Translations under genes and position numbers: made by a program
In this document: positions 60,718 to 64,000 of the stretch, one piece after another
Position numbering within the stretch: position 1 is the first letter of the stretch
Layout: each line of letters opens with the position of its first letter
Assembly: GCA_020725555.1 (NCBI GenBank)
Contig: DYEU01000034.1
Location: forward strand, 124,001 to 188,000
DNA from: Desulfatibacillum sp.
GTDB lineage: Bacteria > Desulfobacterota > Desulfobacteria > Desulfobacterales > SpSt-501
DNA: 64,000 nucleotides
Direction: 5' to 3'
The notes under the pieces: model-generated
The model's input: only the letters and a program-made list of their open reading frames with translations
Told to the model about the DNA's origin: nothing
Database searches by the model: none

Positions 60718-62769
60718 ATGATCGCGAACCCCTTCGAGCAGGCCATCGTGACCGAGCCGCGGCGCGTTTCGGCCTCGGTTCCGGGGTTGAACGAAGAGCC
60801 CCTCGAGCGCCTGTTGCAGCTGGTGGAGGCGCTTTGCGGGGCGGGGCTGCCGCGGGACGCACGCTCCCCGGGGGCGCGCCTGCTCGTGTCCCCTGCTCCC
60901 GGCTATGGCAAGTCCCACCTCATCGGCCGTCTCTTCGGCCGCCTCGAGGGCCGGGCGACCCTGGTCTACCTCAGGCCCTACACGAACCCCGCCTCCTGCT
61001 GGCGCTCGATCCTCACCAAGACCGTGCAGGAGATGGAATTCCCCGAATCCGCAGGCGCCTCGCCCCTCGAGGCGGAGACCCAGCTCGAGGCCTTTATTCA
61101 CGGCGTCCTGGTCCGGATGGCGGTGAACGGCCTGCGCCGGGGGGTGATCGCCAGCCGCGATCCGCAAACCCTCATCGCCTACCTCGAGGGCGCCTGCGCC
61201 GCGGAGCTTTGCGCCAACGAGACCTGGAAGAGCCTCCTGCGGCGGCGGAGCGGAGCCTTCGCCGAGCTGCTCAGGCGGCAGCTCCATGAGCGCGGCCTCC
61301 ACCTCCGCGCATCCCCGGCGGGCTGGCTGCACGTGCTCGTCCACTTCGCCTACGGCGGCCGGGACCGGCCGGAGCTGCGCCGGGCCTGCCTCGACTGGCT
61401 CAAGGCCTCCGGCGTGGACGACGAGGAAGCCCAGGCGATCGGCCTTCCGCCCGCCGACCGGCCCCCCTGGGACCTCGCCGGCGAGCAGGCCGAGGAGCTG
61501 GCGCGGGCCCGCCTCGCCGATCTCTGCATGCTGGCCGGCTTCTTCCGCCCCTTCGTCTTCTGCTTCGATCAGACCGAGAACTACGCCGCCACCCCCGAGC
61601 TTGCGGCAAGCCTCGGCCTGGTGGTGGAGGGGCTGACCGCGGAGTGCGTCAACCAGCTGACCCTCCTCACGGCGAACCTGACCCCTTGGGTGAACGGCGT
61701 TCTCCCCCACTGGCAGGATGCCCACAAGGACCGCATCGTGAAACCCTACCTCGAGCTCAAAGGGGTCAACCGCGGCCAGGCGGCCGAGCTGGTCCGGCTG
61801 AGGCTCGCGGCCTCCGGCGCCCCCGAGGCGATCGCCGCGCGCCTGGTCGAGGACGCCTTTCTCGAGCGGTTTTTCGCCGAAACCTCCTTCCTCAACGTCC
61901 GGGACTTCCTGCGGCGCTGCGGCGAGCGTTTCGAGGAGCTTGCGCGGCGGCCGGATGAGCCGCGGCGGAAGCCCAAAGAACCCGCGGTCGAGGAGTTCTA
62001 TCGCGCCCGCCTCGAGAAGATCCGCGCCCAGCCGCGGCGCCGCGTCTTCAACCCCGATGCGCTCTTCTGGTTCGTGAAACACACGGCACCCGAGGGCTGC
62101 AGGCCCCTCCAGACCCGGAGCCGCTATCTTCTGCACGGCTGGGAGCGGGGGGGAAGAAAGGTCTATTTTGGCCTGGAGGCGGGCCACCACCCCAGGCGCT
62201 GGCAGGCGATCGTGAGGGAGGGCGAAGCGTTGAACGCCGCAGCCCCCGGCTGCAAGCTCGTCTTCTTCCGCACCCCGGACCTGCGGCCGGTCCCCGGCGC
62301 GCGCTGGAAAACCGCCTCCGCCATTCAGGCCGCGCGCGGCGCCTTTCTCCACCTGTTCCCCCTCGACCCCGAGGAGCTCAGCCGGGTCTATGCCGCCCAC
62401 GACCTCCACCTCGACGCCGTGGAAGGCGACATCCCGCTTTCCCTGGAGGAGGCGACCGCGTTTGTCAAAGCCGAGCTCCGCCCCCTCTGGGAGCGCGTGC
62501 TCGATCCGGCGCCCGAGAATTGGGGCGCCCCGGGGCCGCCCGCCGCGGCGGAGCCGGCCGCCAAGGAGCCGGGCTCTTCCCTCAAGGCGCGGCTGCGCGA
62601 GCTTCTGCGCCGCGAAAAATTCCTCAGCCTCCAGGAGACCCTCGAGCGCCTCCATCCGCCCGCGACCCCCGAGGAGATCCACAGCGCCCGGGCCGCGATC
62701 CCCGAGATCCAGGCCTACGACGGACCGCGGATGACCGTCTTTCAATGGCGTCCCGGCCGGAAGGGCTGA
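60718..62769 (+). CDS. Large P-loop ATPase of unknown system (BREX/PglY-like layout)
   Basis: A 683-residue protein. The P-loop is 'SPAPGYGKSHLIGRLFGRLE' with Lys65 and the Walker B is 'PFVFCFDQTENYA' with Asp284. This GxGKSH plus FDQxE style is seen in large ATPases of phage-defence systems. The C-terminal third ('KVYFGLEAGHHPRRWQAIVR', 'KLVFFRTPDLRPVPGARWKT') is unassigned and may be a nuclease-like or protein-interaction domain. Operon spacing is 7 bases upstream and 10 downstream. Function is inferred from context only. Confidence 0.75.
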   Translation: MIANPFEQAIVTEPRRVSASVPGLNEEPLERLLQLVEALCGAGLPRDARSPGARLLVSPAPGYGKSHLIGRLFGRLEGRATLVYLRPYTNPASCWRSILTKTVQEMEFPESAGASPLEAETQLEAFIHGVLVRMAVNGLRRGVIASRDPQTLIAYLEGACAAELCANETWKSLLRRRSGAFAELLRRQLHERGLHLRASPAGWLHVLVHFAYGGRDRPELRRACLDWLKASGVDDEEAQAIGLPPADRPPWDLAGEQAEELARARLADLCMLAGFFRPFVFCFDQTENYAATPELAASLGLVVEGLTAECVNQLTLLTANLTPWVNGVLPHWQDAHKDRIVKPYLELKGVNRGQAAELVRLRLAASGAPEAIAARLVEDAFLERFFAETSFLNVRDFLRRCGERFEELARRPDEPRRKPKEPAVEEFYRARLEKIRAQPRRRVFNPDALFWFVKHTAPEGCRPLQTRSRYLLHGWERGGRKVYFGLEAGHHPRRWQAIVREGEALNAAAPGCKLVFFRTPDLRPVPGARWKTASAIQAARGAFLHLFPLDPEELSRVYAAHDLHLDAVEGDIPLSLEEATAFVKAELRPLWERVLDPAPENWGAPGPPAAAEPAAKEPGSSLKARLRELLRREKFLSLQETLERLHPPATPEEIHSARAAIPEIQAYDGPRMTVFQWRPGRKG

Positions 62770-62779
62770 AGAGGGGGCC

Positions 62780-64000
62780 ATGGAGGCGATCGGCGTATCC
62801 GCCCTCTGCCGGGCCTGCCTCGACCCCGCCTTCCGCGAGCGGCTGGCCGCGGGGGAGAACCCTCCCACGCGGCACTTCACCCCGCCCGGCGAGATCCCCC
62901 GCTACGGCCGCCTCTTCCACAACCTGGTTGAGCGCTACACGGACTGGCTCGCCGAAAGGGAGGAGGCCGAAGCGGAGAGCGATCCCCTCGCGCTCTGGGG
63001 GCAGCTCTACGAGCGGTTCGCCGCACGGCGGCTCGAGCGGATCTGCCGCGGCGGCAAAACCGATTCGGCCTGGCATCTCGCCTCCGCCCTCAAGGCCTTC
63101 TGCGCGCATCTGACCGCGCTGCGGCGGGAGCGGAACCCGCGGGGCGGCTGGCGCGGGCTTTTCCTTGCCAGCGAGGTTCCCCTCCAGGCGATCCCCGTCC
63201 CCGCGGGCCGCCGCACGGTATGGCTCTCCGGGAAGGTCGACGCCGTGCGCGCCCTGCCCGATGGCGCGCTCGAAATCGTCGACTACAAGCTGACCCGCGG
63301 CGAGCGCATGAAGCAGGATCTCCTCCAGCTCGCGATCTACGCCCGCATGCTCGGGATCGCCAACCCCGGCCGCCCCTGCGAGGGCGTTCTCGAGTACTAC
63401 GAGCCCGGCCTCGAGGAGGTGAGGGCTGCGGCGAAAGATCTCGAGGCGATGTTCGAGGACGTCGTCTCCCCGGTCCTGGAGCGCCTCGCCGGCGGGCCCC
63501 CCGCACCGCGGGCGCCGGACGCTTCGCCTGCCGGGGCAGGGGCCGTGCCGCAACCGGGGGATCACTCCGCCGCCATCCGGGATGGCTACTTGCGCTTCGG
63601 CCTTGCGGTCGAGGTGACCGGGAGGCGCGAGGCGCCCCAGCTTGTGCGCTACGAGGTCAAACCCGGACCCGGGGTCAAGGTCGCCGCGCTCGCAAGCCGC
63701 GCCGAGGACCTGAAAGTCGCGCTTTCCCTTCCGCTTCTCCCCGTGATCGCCGCCGGCGCGGGCCGGGTCACGATCGACATCCCCCGGGAGCGGCCGCTTC
63801 CCGTTTTCTGGCGCGAGGTCGTGGAATCCCCCGAGGTCCGGGGGCACGCCGGCCCGGTCGCCTTTCCCGTGGGGGTGGGGATCGAGGGCCGGCCGATCGT
63901 CTGCGACCTCGCCGACCCCAACACCTGCCATGCCCTGGTCGCCGGTGCGGCCGGGGCCGGCAAAAGCGAGCTCCTGAAAAGCATCGTCGCCACGCTCGCG
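62780..64000 (+). CDS. RecB-type nuclease fused to an FtsK/SpoIIIE translocase (3' end missing)
   Basis: An open frame of 407 codons to the window edge. N-terminal half: RecB/Cas4-type PD-(D/E)XK nuclease with His in 'RLFHNLVERY', Asp154 in 'SGKVDAVRALPDG', Glu165/Asp168/Lys170 in 'EIVDYKLT' and 'DLLQLAIYARML'. From about residue 275, FtsK alpha/beta-domain hallmarks: 'VRYEVKPGPGVKVAALASRA', 'VTIDIPRERPLPVFWREVVE', 'HALVAGAAGAGKSELLKSIV' with Walker A Lys395. This is the FtsK, not the HerA, form. A nuclease and a DNA translocase in one chain suggest directed DNA cleavage. It follows the ATPase by 10 bases. Confidence 0.88.
   Translation, partial: MEAIGVSALCRACLDPAFRERLAAGENPPTRHFTPPGEIPRYGRLFHNLVERYTDWLAEREEAEAESDPLALWGQLYERFAARRLERICRGGKTDSAWHLASALKAFCAHLTALRRERNPRGGWRGLFLASEVPLQAIPVPAGRRTVWLSGKVDAVRALPDGALEIVDYKLTRGERMKQDLLQLAIYARMLGIANPGRPCEGVLEYYEPGLEEVRAAAKDLEAMFEDVVSPVLERLAGGPPAPRAPDASPAGAGAVPQPGDHSAAIRDGYLRFGLAVEVTGRREAPQLVRYEVKPGPGVKVAALASRAEDLKVALSLPLLPVIAAGAGRVTIDIPRERPLPVFWREVVESPEVRGHAGPVAFPVGVGIEGRPIVCDLADPNTCHALVAGAAGAGKSELLKSIVATLA

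Overview
The window is very GC-rich (about 70 percent by eye) and densely coded. It reads as chromosome of a flagellated, Gram-negative (L- and P-ring), sigma-54-using bacterium. The flagellar gene order (flbD, fliLMNOPQR, flhB, flhA, flhF, flhG, fliA, flgFGAHIJN), a PxxKW cysteine-rich protein, several HDOD proteins and CheX/CheD together point to the Desulfobacterota (former Deltaproteobacteria). A deeply branching high-GC lineage is likely, but this placement is inference.

Layout: (1) 1-11089 encodes the export apparatus, switch, FlhF/FlhG placement proteins and sigma-28. (2) 11127-17577 encodes two small proteins, rod, P/L-ring and FlgN genes. (3) 17617-26708 encodes chemotaxis (cheA, cheR, cheD, HDOD, cheY, cheX, cheB) running into flgK and flgL. 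(4) 26741-31089 holds a small secreted repeat protein and an overlapping signalling set: histidine kinase, REC-HDOD, REC-PP2C and a Cys-rich protein. (5) 31139-34486 is a divergent pair, a tandem AAA+ ATPase and a WYL regulator. (6) 34663-42119 is a metabolic island: glutaredoxin-like fusion, arylsulfotransferase-like protein, TctABC-type transporter, FadR-type regulator and an enolase-superfamily enzyme. (7) 42120-47440 is a motility-coupled signalling operon behind a near-perfect FliA promoter: HTH/Cys/PAS regulator, cheW, GGDEF, hypothetical, HDOD, metallo-hydrolase. (8) 47461-51683 (minus) is an NtrC-type regulator pair, RmlD, an ADP-ribosylglycohydrolase and a small protein. (9) 51880-57107 holds a secreted DUF4412-like protein, two ExeA-type ATPases, an RNA methyltransferase, a nitroreductase and a PxxKW protein. 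(10) A tRNA-Arg(CCT) is followed by an accessory region (57594-64000): ARPP-1 domain protein, PD-(D/E)XK nuclease, then an operon of a winged-helix-like protein, a P-loop ATPase and a RecB-nuclease/FtsK fusion that runs off the window.

Sigma-54 elements precede fliL, flhA and flgF. Sigma-28 elements precede flgN and the 42595 operon. This fits the usual hierarchy, with hook/basal-body genes under sigma-54 and late genes under FliA. The least understood parts are the terminal nuclease/ATPase/FtsK operon, the AAA/WYL pair, FlhF with a C-terminal Cys/His module, and poly-G tracts in flgA (G11) and cheA (G7, where a frame break splits off the conserved C-terminus).
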